DNA of 64,000 nucleotides, taken from positions 248,001 through 312,000 of the forward strand of contig NZ_WJXB01000001.1 of NCBI RefSeq assembly GCF_009664975.1, read 5' to 3'. Shown here one piece after another: positions 36,781-46,241 of the stretch (the first letter of the stretch is position 1; the number at the start of each line of letters is the position of its first letter). The notes below the pieces were generated by a model that worked only from the letters and a program-made list of their open reading frames with translations, did no database searches and had not been told where the DNA came from. This DNA comes from Paenibacillus monticola (lineage in GTDB: Bacteria > Bacillota > Bacilli > Paenibacillales > Paenibacillaceae). The translations under genes and the position numbers were made by a program.

Positions 36781-38214
36781 ATGCCAGATGTATATCAGAC
36801 TGAAATTTTGCAGTATTCGTTATACTCTTATGTTGAGAACAGCCCGGATGCTATCTATATTTTAGACACCAATAAAAGGGTAGTATATGTTAATTCATCT
36901 TTCACAAAAATGTATGGTTGGACTAAAGAGGATTTAAACAATATGAAACTCCCCCACATTCCCCCTGAATTAATTGAGGAACGGGACAGACTCTCTCAGT
37001 ATATTGACCAGGGGACTGAAGTTTTCTCACTGGATACGTTTAGGTTGAAAAAGGATGGCGAACTGATCAGTGTCAGTCTGTCTATTACTTCGGTAAAAGA
37101 GCCTGCGGGGAAGATTATTTCTTATGTGTGTCTTTCCAGAGACGTTACAGAAACGAAACTATCGGAAATGAAATATTATAGATTGTTTAACCAAGTCAAT
37201 GACGCTATCTATTTCTATCAGCAGGATCATGAAGGAAAACCTTCGAAGTTTATCGATGTAAACGAGATGGCTTGCCAAATGCTTGGTTATACGAAGCTTG
37301 AACTTCTCTCGAAATCAGTAAATGATATTGCCCACCCAAGTCTTAAAGATAAAATTGAGGATACCTTCTCAACTATTATTCAAGGAAGGTCCACTTTTAC
37401 AGAGTGGATTCATATCACCAAGGATGGATCGACCAAACCAGTGGAAATTAGCTCGAGAACATTTAAGCTGAACAATAAGACAATGGTAGTTTCTATAGTT
37501 CGTGATATTTCGGAACGGAAAATAACGGAAGAATTATTAAGGAAGACTGAGAGCATCTCGTTAATCGGAGAGCTTTCGGCTGGAATAGCCCATGAAATAC
37601 GTAATCCATTAACTAGTATTAGAGGTTTTGTGCAATTATTATTTGCCCAATCTCAATTAAGTGAGAAATATAGTGATTTGGTTATCTCTGAGGTCGATCG
37701 AATTAATTCAATTATTGGGGAACTACTGCTGCTTGCGAAACCAACAAGTTCCGAATTTCTTGATAAAGATCTTATAACCTTATTGAAACAAACAGTAACC
37801 TTACTTAATGGCCAAGCTCATTTGTCGGAGAATGAGATTGATTTAGAAATATATGAGCAAGAGGCTAGTTTATACATAAGATGTGCTGAGAATAAACTGA
37901 AGCAAGTTTTTATTAATATCCTAAAAAACGCCATAGAAGCTAGTCCCCCGGGAACGGAGATTAGAGTTCAGGTATGTAGACAGAAGCAGCATGTATTAAT
38001 CCGGTTTATGGATCAGGGTAAAGGCATACCCACTGAAATTCTAAGTCAAATAGGTACACCTTTCTTCACAACGAAGTCCGGTGGTACAGGATTAGGAATT
38101 ATGATTAGTCAAAAAATTATCCGTGATCATCAGGGGACGATTCAGTTTAGTAGCAATAATCTGCAAGGTACCATTGTTGAAATAACATTGCCCTATACCT
38201 ATACATTGGAGTGA
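36781..38214 (+). CDS. Soluble PAS-PAS histidine kinase
   Basis: 477 residues without membrane segments: PAS 1 (about 10-125, NSPDAIYILDTNKRVVYVNS), PAS 2 (about 130-255, FNQVNDAIYFYQQDHEGKP), HisKA with GIAHEIRNPLTSIRGFVQLL and HATPase with NILKNAIEAS, MDQGKGIP and GGTGLGI. The domain style is that of sporulation-type orphan kinases (KinA/KinE-like). No response regulator is adjacent. Seven bases separate it from the peptidase gene, so they may be cotranscribed. Confidence 0.92.
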   Translation: MPDVYQTEILQYSLYSYVENSPDAIYILDTNKRVVYVNSSFTKMYGWTKEDLNNMKLPHIPPELIEERDRLSQYIDQGTEVFSLDTFRLKKDGELISVSLSITSVKEPAGKIISYVCLSRDVTETKLSEMKYYRLFNQVNDAIYFYQQDHEGKPSKFIDVNEMACQMLGYTKLELLSKSVNDIAHPSLKDKIEDTFSTIIQGRSTFTEWIHITKDGSTKPVEISSRTFKLNNKTMVVSIVRDISERKITEELLRKTESISLIGELSAGIAHEIRNPLTSIRGFVQLLFAQSQLSEKYSDLVISEVDRINSIIGELLLLAKPTSSEFLDKDLITLLKQTVTLLNGQAHLSENEIDLEIYEQEASLYIRCAENKLKQVFINILKNAIEASPPGTEIRVQVCRQKQHVLIRFMDQGKGIPTEILSQIGTPFFTTKSGGTGLGIMISQKIIRDHQGTIQFSSNNLQGTIVEITLPYTYTLE

Positions 38215-38221
38215 TTTACGA

Positions 38222-39991
38222 ATGAATATGACCTGGAATCTGGATACATTGTATCCTTCTTTTGAATCCCCAAAGCTAAGAGCAGACCGAGAGCTGCTTG
38301 ATCAACATAGTAGGGCCTTAAACCAGTGGACTAAGAGTAAGCTTGCGAACACGCAGGGTCCTACAGCAGCAATCGAAGCCTTTCTGAGACTGTATAACCA
38401 ATATAAAAGCGTATATGTGTGTTTGTTGGCTTATGCAGAATTAATTCTCAGTGCGGATAGTGACAATAAGGAAGCTATGAATCTTGCAGATGATATAGAG
38501 CAGGTGAATTCTGAAATTGCCGGGACCATTGCTGGCTTTAAGCTTTGGCTTGCCGGCTGTGAGAATGTTGATAAGTTTATCGGGAGCTCACCTTATCTGT
38601 TGGAGCATCGATTTTATCTGCAAGAGTTGTTAGCGCAATCCCGTCATGTGTTAAGTGAAGAAGTAGAAGTGGCTATAGCCAGCATGCAGAGTACAGGTTC
38701 CAAAGCGTGGGAGAGGCTCTACATGGAGCGGGCCTCAACTGTGCGTACAAGTATCTCTATTGAAGGCGATCCCAAACAGTTTACACTTTCCGAACTGAGA
38801 AGTATGGCTTATGAGAGTAAGGCGGAATTAAGACTCGCTGCGTATACTGCAGAGATTGAAGCCTATGAACAGATTGCCCCAGTCTGTGCAGCCAGCATCA
38901 ATGGAATTAGTGGCGAGGCGCTAACGATCTATGGAATGAGAGGTTACTCTTCCGCACTGGAGAAGGTGCTGGTGGCTTCAAGAATGGATAATGAAACCTT
39001 GGAGGCCATGCTGGTTGCGCTCAAAGAAAGTCTGCCAAGCTTTCATACCTACTATCGGACGAAGGCTGAACTTTTGGGGCATCAGGACGCACTTCCTTTT
39101 TATGATATCTTTGCACCGATCGGTGAAGAGACGGCACAAGCAACCTACACGGAGGCAAAGGACATTATTATATCCAGCTTCACAACCTTCAGCGCAGAGC
39201 TGGCTGAATTTGCCGAGAAGGTCTTCGAGCAGCGCTGGATTGATGCAGAGCCACGAGCAGGCAAGGGTGGATTTGGATTATGCATCGATATTTTTCCTAT
39301 TCAAGAGAGTAGAATTATGACCCACTTCACCGGAACTTCACTGGATATTAGCGTGCTTGCCCATGAAATTGGCCATGCCTATCATAGTTCCTGTCTAAGT
39401 CATGAAACGATGCTGAACACAGATTATCCGACACCGATTGCCGAGACGGCCTCAATATTCTGCGAGACCTTAGTGAATCAGGCCTTAATCAGCAGTGCAT
39501 CGGGGAAGGAAGCTCTCCCGATTCTGGAAAGAAGCATTTCCGATGCCGGTTACTATCTGGTAGACTTCTATGCCCGCTATTTATTTGAACTTCAATTATT
39601 TACAAGAAGAGCGTCAGGGCCATTATCCGTTCAGGAACTGAATGAATTAATGCATTCCTGCATGGTAGAAGCTTATGGTGAAAGCATTGATGAGACTACA
39701 CTCCATGCTTATATGTGGATGAACAAGGCTGGTTATTTTATGGCTGGGAATGAATTTTTGAATTTCCCATATTCCTTCGGACTGCTATTCTCTAAAGGGC
39801 TATATGCTGAGTATTTAAAAAAGGGAGAGGAATTCTTTACCCAATACCGCCTATTCCTGAGTGCAACCAGCAAGAATAATATTGTTGATGCAGCTAGTAT
39901 TATGGGAGTAGACGTACATTCTATTGATTTCTGGAGAAATGCGTTACAGCTGATTAAGACAGATATCGCAGAGTTTATTAGCAAAGCATAG
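38222..39991 (+). CDS. pepF: M3-family oligoendopeptidase (PepF type)
   Basis: Cytosolic Zn metallopeptidase cleaving short peptides, 589 residues. Zinc motif HEIGH in ISVLAHEIGHAYHS (about residue 380) and the third ligand Glu in TPIAETASIFCETLV about 25 residues later. N-terminal helical domain as in the PepF / M3B family. It follows a sporulation-type kinase; signalling peptides would be plausible substrates but that is speculation. A terminator lies at 40008. Confidence 0.92.
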   Translation: MNMTWNLDTLYPSFESPKLRADRELLDQHSRALNQWTKSKLANTQGPTAAIEAFLRLYNQYKSVYVCLLAYAELILSADSDNKEAMNLADDIEQVNSEIAGTIAGFKLWLAGCENVDKFIGSSPYLLEHRFYLQELLAQSRHVLSEEVEVAIASMQSTGSKAWERLYMERASTVRTSISIEGDPKQFTLSELRSMAYESKAELRLAAYTAEIEAYEQIAPVCAASINGISGEALTIYGMRGYSSALEKVLVASRMDNETLEAMLVALKESLPSFHTYYRTKAELLGHQDALPFYDIFAPIGEETAQATYTEAKDIIISSFTTFSAELAEFAEKVFEQRWIDAEPRAGKGGFGLCIDIFPIQESRIMTHFTGTSLDISVLAHEIGHAYHSSCLSHETMLNTDYPTPIAETASIFCETLVNQALISSASGKEALPILERSISDAGYYLVDFYARYLFELQLFTRRASGPLSVQELNELMHSCMVEAYGESIDETTLHAYMWMNKAGYFMAGNEFLNFPYSFGLLFSKGLYAEYLKKGEEFFTQYRLFLSATSKNNIVDAASIMGVDVHSIDFWRNALQLIKTDIAEFISKA

Positions 39992-40007
39992 TTATATACT
40001 TAATTAT

Positions 40008-40050
40008 AGGTTTCTTTTGGGTTCTTTGAACTTGGAAGAGGCCTTTTTCT
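40008..40050 (+). terminator. Terminator after pepF (AGTTCA-core family, wobble-rich)
   Basis: AGGTTTCTTTTGGGTTC pairs with GAACTTGGAAGAGGCCT over 17 positions using many G-U pairs, loop TTT, tail TTTTCT. The G-U pairs hold only in plus-strand RNA. The rest of 40051-40277 shows nothing beyond AT-rich sequence. Confidence 0.8.
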
Positions 40051-40277
40051 ATAGCGCTATAGGAACTGTTTCTTATTCTAGTGGGATCACAAATAGGAAA
40101 CAAGAGTGATTACCAATAGATGTAATTAAGCTTAAGATTAGGAAACCACCTTAATGTTACAAATTATAACAATATTATCGCGTTACCTCACAATAATGGT
40201 ACTAATTAGGGTAGCGAGTTATATTTCCAACATTTTATATAATCTTGTCATTTTCTGTTCATGTATTTGTATTAATA

Positions 40278-40305
40278 CTGAAATTAGCAAAGGTTGCAGT
40301 ATAAT
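40278..40305 (+). promoter_or_regulatory. Possible promoter of the signalling operon
   Basis: TATAAT at 40300-40305 with a weak -35 (CTGAAA, 40278-40283, 16-base spacer), 20 bases before the first gene. No regulator site is evident. Confidence 0.5.
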
Positions 40306-40325
40306 GCACGGAAGGTGGACTTGAA

Positions 40326-41048
40326 ATGACAGATGATATGGATATTGTGAAGCGGATGGCGGCGGGTATTGTTCATGAAGTAAGAAATCCTATTACGGTT
40401 ATAAAAGGGTATACGACACTGCTGAGGGATTCTATAAGCCCTAAGCATTCTAACCTCATTCATTCACAGATCGTAATTTTGGAGAAATTAATGGATGGCT
40501 TAGAATTCTTGGCAAGGGTTGATGACATCGACAACCTGAATTTTAGAAACGTTAAGCTTAAGAATCTTGTCCACGATTGTCTGGACGATCTGTATCCTGT
40601 TCTACAGGAGGCAGGAATACAAGTGGAGATCAAATGTGAATACCATCGGGAGATACAATGTGAGCAGAAATTAATTTGTATGCTGCTGAACAATCTCCTG
40701 ATCAATGCTGTTGAGTCCATGTCTGAAGGTGGAGTTATTGCGATCCGAATAGCTGAATATGATCAGGATTTTGTGAATATCCAAATAGAGGATAAAGGTA
40801 CGGGCATTTCGGCAGAGCGAGTTCCTTACCTAGGACAACCTTTCTTTTCAACCAAGGAAAAGGGGATTGGAATGGGAGGAATGCTGAGCAGAAGTATTGT
40901 CCAGAAGCATTATGGTACGCTCATTTATTACACGGATATCGGAATAGGAACTATGGTTAACATTCATTTACCTAAACAGCAGCCTATTAGCAGTGTTGAA
41001 ATCGATAATTCTGTACAGTCTGATTTAGATACACTGACTTGTAATTAA
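40326..41048 (+). CDS. Small soluble histidine kinase without sensor domain
   Basis: 240 residues consisting only of HisKA (GIVHEVRNPITVIKGYTTLL, phospho-His about residue 18) and HATPase (NNLLINAVESM, EDKGTGIS, GIGMGGML). With no input domain it must receive its signal from a partner protein. GGAAGGTGG ribosome site. First gene of a six-gene run of signalling proteins; 25 bases to the next gene, whose receiver domain lacks the usual phospho-acceptor. Confidence 0.88.
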   Translation: MTDDMDIVKRMAAGIVHEVRNPITVIKGYTTLLRDSISPKHSNLIHSQIVILEKLMDGLEFLARVDDIDNLNFRNVKLKNLVHDCLDDLYPVLQEAGIQVEIKCEYHREIQCEQKLICMLLNNLLINAVESMSEGGVIAIRIAEYDQDFVNIQIEDKGTGISAERVPYLGQPFFSTKEKGIGMGGMLSRSIVQKHYGTLIYYTDIGIGTMVNIHLPKQQPISSVEIDNSVQSDLDTLTCN

Positions 41049-41073
41049 TTTTACTAATGGGGGTCTGTTAAAT

Positions 41074-42510
41074 ATGATAATGAAAAAGATCTTAATTATC
41101 GATGATTCTGCAGAGAGCTGCTCAGTTCTAGGGATTATGCTGCGGAAAATGGGATTCATTGATATTACTGTTGCCAATACAGCAAAGGAAGGGCTAGAGA
41201 GACTAAACCTAAACCAAGCAGCAAGTCCTCAAATGGATTTGATTTTATTAGGTATAGATCTGCCGGATTGCAGCAGCCTGGAAATATGCGAGCAAATTAA
41301 AACAAATGATGCCTATGAGAATACTCCAGTAATCCTATTGTTAGCAGCAAGAGAAATGGATTTGGTTGAGACAGCCGTACTTGCCGGAGCTCAAGATTTT
41401 GTGGAAAAACCATTTAGATATACCGATCTTTGCTTAAGAGTAAAGTTTGCTTTGAAGAATCTTCAAGCGCCAGAGATACGAACAGATTTGCTTAAACCAT
41501 CAGCCCCCCTATTGGATCAACTGCGCAATTTAATGTCTAAGGTAGCCAAGAAGGTAGATACAGAAGGTGGAACCCAGGAACGATTTCGAAGCTTATTTGA
41601 AGATACCCCTGCCATGATCTATGCAACAGATGCCACTGGTTATATCCATGATGTAAATACATATTTTTTGAATAAGATGCAATGTTCGTTACAGACGGTA
41701 CTTGGTAAAAACATTTTTGATTTTTTGACTGCGGATTCCGAGCTATTGTTCCGGGAACAGATATATCCTAGGTTATTAGAACAAAAGGAAGTATGTGATA
41801 TTGAGCTATCTTTTGTAATACCTAATGGGAAGGTGATTGAAGGGTTAGTGAATCTGAAGATAACAGAAGATGCAAAAGGGCATCTACTGCGTATTTATAC
41901 AATGATCAGCGATAATACAGAAAGAAAAAAGAGTGATCGGGAAATGCTCCATTTGGCATATCATGATGATCTTACAGGCCTGCCTAATCGAGCGTCTTTT
42001 TACAAAAGCCTACATTTAGCTATAGATATCGCTAAGAAGGAGCAACATCAGCTTGCTGTGATGTTAATCGATTTGGATCATTTCAAGGATGTTAATGACA
42101 CCTTGGGACATCGAATCGGAGACAAGGTGTTACGTGAAATATCGAGCATTATTGCAAATCAGATAGGTGAGAATGGAACGGTTGCCCGTTTGGGTAGCGA
42201 CGAATTTGTAATTCTAATTAATGATCTTAAATTTGAAGAAGAAGCGATACATACTGGGAAAATGATTCTGCAGGCTTTTAAGCATTCAATGAAATTTAGA
42301 ACCATGGGACTGGAGACAATGGCCAGTATAGGGGTTAGTATTTATCCGCGAGATGGCGAGGATGCAGAGTCATTAATTAGCATTGCTGATATCGCAATAT
42401 ATCAGACCAAAAACAAGGGGCAAAATGATGTCCAACGATACCAGAAGGGAATTATTAGTAGATTCCAAGAGAAGAGAAATATGGATCTTCTGGAATTAGC
42501 CCGATTGTAA
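41074..42510 (+). CDS. Degenerate receiver-PAS-GGDEF protein
   Basis: 478 residues: receiver-like domain (1-125), linker, PAS (about 165-285, FEDTPAMIYATDATGYIHDV) and GGDEF diguanylate cyclase domain (about 295-465). In the receiver the acidic pair (Asp10, Asp11) and Lys112 are kept, but the phospho-acceptor position is Gly60 (LILLGIDLP, codon GGT) and the conserved Thr is Leu90. The cyclase signature reads GSDEF (374-378), a variant sometimes active. DDLTGLPNRASF and DLDHFKDVND are intact. It probably makes c-di-GMP under PAS or protein-contact control, not by phosphorylation. Confidence 0.9.
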   Translation: MIMKKILIIDDSAESCSVLGIMLRKMGFIDITVANTAKEGLERLNLNQAASPQMDLILLGIDLPDCSSLEICEQIKTNDAYENTPVILLLAAREMDLVETAVLAGAQDFVEKPFRYTDLCLRVKFALKNLQAPEIRTDLLKPSAPLLDQLRNLMSKVAKKVDTEGGTQERFRSLFEDTPAMIYATDATGYIHDVNTYFLNKMQCSLQTVLGKNIFDFLTADSELLFREQIYPRLLEQKEVCDIELSFVIPNGKVIEGLVNLKITEDAKGHLLRIYTMISDNTERKKSDREMLHLAYHDDLTGLPNRASFYKSLHLAIDIAKKEQHQLAVMLIDLDHFKDVNDTLGHRIGDKVLREISSIIANQIGENGTVARLGSDEFVILINDLKFEEEAIHTGKMILQAFKHSMKFRTMGLETMASIGVSIYPRDGEDAESLISIADIAIYQTKNKGQNDVQRYQKGIISRFQEKRNMDLLELARL

Positions 42511-42602
42511 GTGGAGTTATATATATGTATATATATTCTAATCATATTTTGTATATAATTTATGATTAAAATAGCCTTACAGTGAATTATGAGGTGATTA
42601 TT

Positions 42603-44189
42603 GTGGGCTACTCTTTTGATGGAGAACGACTATTGGGTATTGTCAGTATTCAGGGCAATAATATTAAGATTGCCTCCAATCAATCCTATAGCATCGATCC
42701 TCCTTTTAAAGATTTCGTTATTAGTGTAAACGATGTTACTTTGAAAGAAAGAATGAGGGTTTCTTCAAAAGATAATCTGATATGGACATACATAGGAGAA
42801 CAAATCTCTGGCTACACGTTAAGCCTAAGAGCGCAGGACATGGAGTTGTATATACTTATACATCATAAGTTTGAACTTGAAGCAGCTCCCACCGTTAGAC
42901 TCCAAAATGATAACATTTTTGTGGGTATTGCCTATAAACCCGATCTTAAGAGAAGATTAACGCTTGAAGGGCTTATGGGTCAGATTGAAGAAATGGATGT
43001 TGTGCCCCAGTTTGTAAATCAGAATGTATTGAAACAAGAGTTGGAATTGCCCACAGGTAAGGAAATACTCATAGGCAAAGGTGTAGCGAGCCTAAAGGGT
43101 TCTGATGCTTGGATCGAAACCTTCTTTTCTGATGAAACCTTTCATAGAGGAGTCAATGAGAACAATGGTGTAGTTGATTTTACATCTGAGATGGTAATTC
43201 CCACTGTGGACAAAGGGACAAAGATTGCTCTTTATCATGCTTCTGAACCAGGTGAACCCGGGACAGACCTTAAGGGGAATCCAATACTAGCAGAACCTGT
43301 TAAGGATATCCTGATCCCCTTTGACCCTTCGGTAGAATACAGAACTAATGTTTGGTATGCAATGATACCTGGAAGACCGTTACTAGTAGCCAATAAGAAT
43401 AGTTATTTATTAAGGATTATAGCTGTATATGAACATCATGGGGATGCCACTTATGAAAAGGGAAACATCTATTTCACCGGAGATATAACGATTCATGGTG
43501 ATGTTCATGACGGTGTGCAGATTGAAGCATTGGGCAAAGTAATGGTGAAAGGAAATGTATTTAAAAGCTCAATACTTGCGGCCGGCAGTATTTCAGTCAC
43601 CGGTACCATTCTGAACGCAACATTAAGTGCGGGTAAGCCCTCTATGCTGGCTAGTATGTTTTATAAAGAACTTTTTCAACTGAATAAATCCTTTGAAATC
43701 TTAATCGCTGCTATGAAGAAATTTAGTGAAATGGCCAATAACAAAGGGTACGAATATGGCACACTTTTAAATATACTCATTCAAGTTAAACATAAGAAGT
43801 TTTTTGAAGAGGTAACTGAATTCGTGCAAAAACTGGACAAAGTGAAATCTGGATTGCCTGAATATATACAAATCTTAAAAATTCGCTTAAGCGGTTTTAT
43901 GAATGAAGAAAGAATCGCCTTGCAAAAAGATGAAGGACAGATGAAGGGGATTAGTATATATCTCCAAACTGCAGTGGAAAGGGTCGAAGCCTTGTCTACC
44001 CAACCTTGTGATATTAGGTTCGCTTCTGCATCATATTCTGAGATAGGTACAGGAGGCAAAGTTGAAGTAACAGGAAAAGGCACAATTCACTGTAAAATTC
44101 ATACAGAGAAGGGAATAGCCTATCTTATCCCAAGCGGAAAAAGTCATGGCGATGAGATCCATATTAAGGGGGCACTGTATGAAGCTTAG
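42603..44189 (+). CDS. FapA-family (DUF342) protein
   Basis: About 528 residues. The DUF342/FapA core is clear: [12 protein letters not shown] (about 220-232), then the beta-helix repeats [20 protein letters not shown] and [20 protein letters not shown], and a C-terminal coiled-coil region (about 350-470) with a final beta segment. FapA proteins take part in polar placement of flagella and chemosensory parts in Vibrio; the role in Firmicutes is unknown. GTG 42603 with TGAGGTGAT upstream is preferred to GTG 42582. It overlaps the next gene by 11 bases. Confidence 0.85.
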   Translation: MGYSFDGERLLGIVSIQGNNIKIASNQSYSIDPPFKDFVISVNDVTLKERMRVSSKDNLIWTYIGEQISGYTLSLRAQDMELYILIHHKFELEAAPTVRLQNDNIFVGIAYKPDLKRRLTLEGLMGQIEEMDVVPQFVNQNVLKQELELPTGKEILIGKGVASLKGSDAWIETFFSDETFHRGVNENNGVVDFTSEMVIPTVDKGTKIALYHASEPGEPGTDLKGNPILAEPVKDILIPFDPSVEYRTNVWYAMIPGRPLLVANKNSYLLRIIAVYEHHGDATYEKGNIYFTGDITIHGDVHDGVQIEALGKVMVKGNVFKSSILAAGSISVTGTILNATLSAGKPSMLASMFYKELFQLNKSFEILIAAMKKFSEMANNKGYEYGTLLNILIQVKHKKFFEEVTEFVQKLDKVKSGLPEYIQILKIRLSGFMNEERIALQKDEGQMKGISIYLQTAVERVEALSTQPCDIRFASASYSEIGTGGKVEVTGKGTIHCKIHTEKGIAYLIPSGKSHGDEIHIKGALYEA

Positions 44190-45786
44190 ATTAGGTATTA
44201 CGGGGAAACTATCACTGTTGTCCATATCTCTTGTCCTCTTTAGTGTGATCTCCATCTTGACCGCTGGCTACTATGTGAATTACAACCAGATTGATAAGGC
44301 TGCCGGTGAAGAATTGGTCGGGTGCGCCAATATTACAACTACCTTGATTGATCCCAGCCAACTGCTGCGAGTTATTCAAGGGGATAATACAGCACTTCCC
44401 GCTCTGCAGGACAAGATCGATGGTATTGTGGACCACAAACCCATTTTTCTGGATGCAGCTATTATAACTGTTGATGGAACAATCCTGGTTGCAGATAGTC
44501 GCATGAGAGAAAGTGGAATAAAGCCCGGAGACACCATGCCTATAGCTGCATCCCTGCGTGATAGTCTTATTCAAATGCATCACCCCGTGTATTCGGAACT
44601 CTATAATTATAATGGCCTCAAACGAAAAGCAGGTTATGCCCCCATCTTGAGTGCAGATTCTCAGATTATTGGCTTAATGATGGTGGAGTTTGATGCCAAC
44701 ATTATTACGCAGCGCACCAAGGAAATGCTGGCTTTTACCTTTAAGATCGGCGGGATATTTCCGATCCTTGCAGGTTTAGTCGGTTGGATCATGGCGAAGC
44801 GATTAACTAAGCCAATCAAGGATCTTACCCATCTAATGAAAAAGGTCGCAACGGGAGATCTAACGGAAAATATAGAAGTCAGTACCAGGAAGGATGATTT
44901 GGGAGAACTCTGGGAATCGTACCGCTACTTGATCTTGAGCCTAACTAAGGATATTCATGAAATATCCCAGCATGCCGGCCAGTTGGATTCTCATAGTAAA
45001 CAAATCAATCAAGCATTTGAATATCTGACTCAAGGATCGTCAGGTCAATTCGATTCCGTACTACAAGTATCCAATAAAATGTATGTAATGGAGCAGGGAG
45101 TGCAATCCGTAGTCAAGTTCGCTTCCATGGCCAGCGCTTCATCAGAAGAAGCCGTTCACCTTGGGAAGCAAGGTGGGATAGTTGTAAATAGCTCTAGAGA
45201 AAGTATGTTCCATATCCGGTCTACGACTAATGAGCTCATTGTGAATACTTCGAAAATTTCCGACACCGTTTCAATTATTAGTGATATTTCCAGTCAAACT
45301 AATCTTTTGGCGCTTAATGCAGCTATTGAAGCCGCTAGAGCAGGAGATTCAGGAAGAGGGTTTGCCGTTGTAGCCGAGGAAATTCAGAAGCTTGCGGATC
45401 GAACCTCACAGTCTACACAAGTTATCAATGCATTGATTCTCGGTGTGAATGAGTATATGCGGCATGCTGAAGAGGCCATTAAGATCGGTGTTGAACAGAA
45501 TATGGAGACTGAACAAGTGTTCCAGAGGATTCTTTATGCCATTGGTGATATGGAGAATCGCATTGCAGACATCCTGCAAGCAAGCGATGAACAGGAAGTT
45601 CATACCAAGGAAGTTATGGCTTCAGTGAATCAAATTTCTATGCTTGCGGAAGAGAGCCAGACTCATATTACTAAAACGTCTACATTAGTGGGTCATCTCA
45701 CTCATATGTCGCATAGCTTGAAGGATATGTCTAGTAAGTATCGGATGAACTCGCAAGAAGATGACCAGAAAGAGGACAAACTATGA
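44179..45786 (+). CDS. Methyl-accepting chemotaxis protein
   Basis: 535 residues: membrane helix 1 (about 11-38), an extracytoplasmic single-Cache-like sensor (about 40-185), membrane helix 2 (about 190-213), HAMP (about 214-266) and the MCP signalling domain with the invariant tip [20 protein letters not shown] and [18 protein letters not shown]. The start ATG 44179 has AAGGGGG upstream and lies inside the end of fapA. It overlaps the RsbW-like gene by four bases. Its location in a kinase / GGDEF operon suggests a dedicated output, not flagellar chemotaxis alone. Confidence 0.93.
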   Translation: MKLRLGITGKLSLLSISLVLFSVISILTAGYYVNYNQIDKAAGEELVGCANITTTLIDPSQLLRVIQGDNTALPALQDKIDGIVDHKPIFLDAAIITVDGTILVADSRMRESGIKPGDTMPIAASLRDSLIQMHHPVYSELYNYNGLKRKAGYAPILSADSQIIGLMMVEFDANIITQRTKEMLAFTFKIGGIFPILAGLVGWIMAKRLTKPIKDLTHLMKKVATGDLTENIEVSTRKDDLGELWESYRYLILSLTKDIHEISQHAGQLDSHSKQINQAFEYLTQGSSGQFDSVLQVSNKMYVMEQGVQSVVKFASMASASSEEAVHLGKQGGIVVNSSRESMFHIRSTTNELIVNTSKISDTVSIISDISSQTNLLALNAAIEAARAGDSGRGFAVVAEEIQKLADRTSQSTQVINALILGVNEYMRHAEEAIKIGVEQNMETEQVFQRILYAIGDMENRIADILQASDEQEVHTKEVMASVNQISMLAEESQTHITKTSTLVGHLTHMSHSLKDMSSKYRMNSQEDDQKEDKL

Positions 45787-46196
45787 TGACTATGAGCGCC
45801 GAACATTGCTTGCTACTTAGAGGCGAAACAGATATTGAATTAGCGATGGACTTGACAGGCTCTTATGCAGAGGATATAGGATTCGATTCCAAGGAAACCA
45901 TTTTTCTAAAGCTGATGACTGAAGAAGCCTGTATGAATGTGGTGGATCATGGGAGTATGTATAGTACTTTCTGGCTGAAGTGGGAGTTATATAAAGACGG
46001 GATGGATCTTTTGATCAGTCAAATAGGCTCTCCGTACAGTATAAATTCAAACCTAGAACTGCAGACGGAAGCCTCTAGAGGCCGTGGATTATACATTATT
46101 AGGAATTTATGTGACAGTATGAAAGTTGAACAACATGGGAGCGTTACTTCTTTAATTATTACTAAAAGAAGAAAATTATTATCGATAACAAGCTGA
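45783..46196 (+). CDS. RsbW/SpoIIAB-like ATP-binding (anti-sigma-type) protein
   Basis: 137 residues, a lone HATPase_c_2 domain: N-box [12 protein letters not shown] (about 43-54) and G-rich lid [17 protein letters not shown] (about 103-119). Such proteins act as anti-sigma factors or Ser/Thr kinases of STAS partners. No STAS or sigma-factor gene is adjacent. The start overlaps the MCP gene by four bases, so equal amounts of both are expected. Confidence 0.85.
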   Translation: MMTMSAEHCLLLRGETDIELAMDLTGSYAEDIGFDSKETIFLKLMTEEACMNVVDHGSMYSTFWLKWELYKDGMDLLISQIGSPYSINSNLELQTEASRGRGLYIIRNLCDSMKVEQHGSVTSLIITKRRKLLSITS

Positions 46197-46241
46197 AATG
46201 TTACGAGGGATATATAACAACCAGATGGGCGGGTTAGAGCT

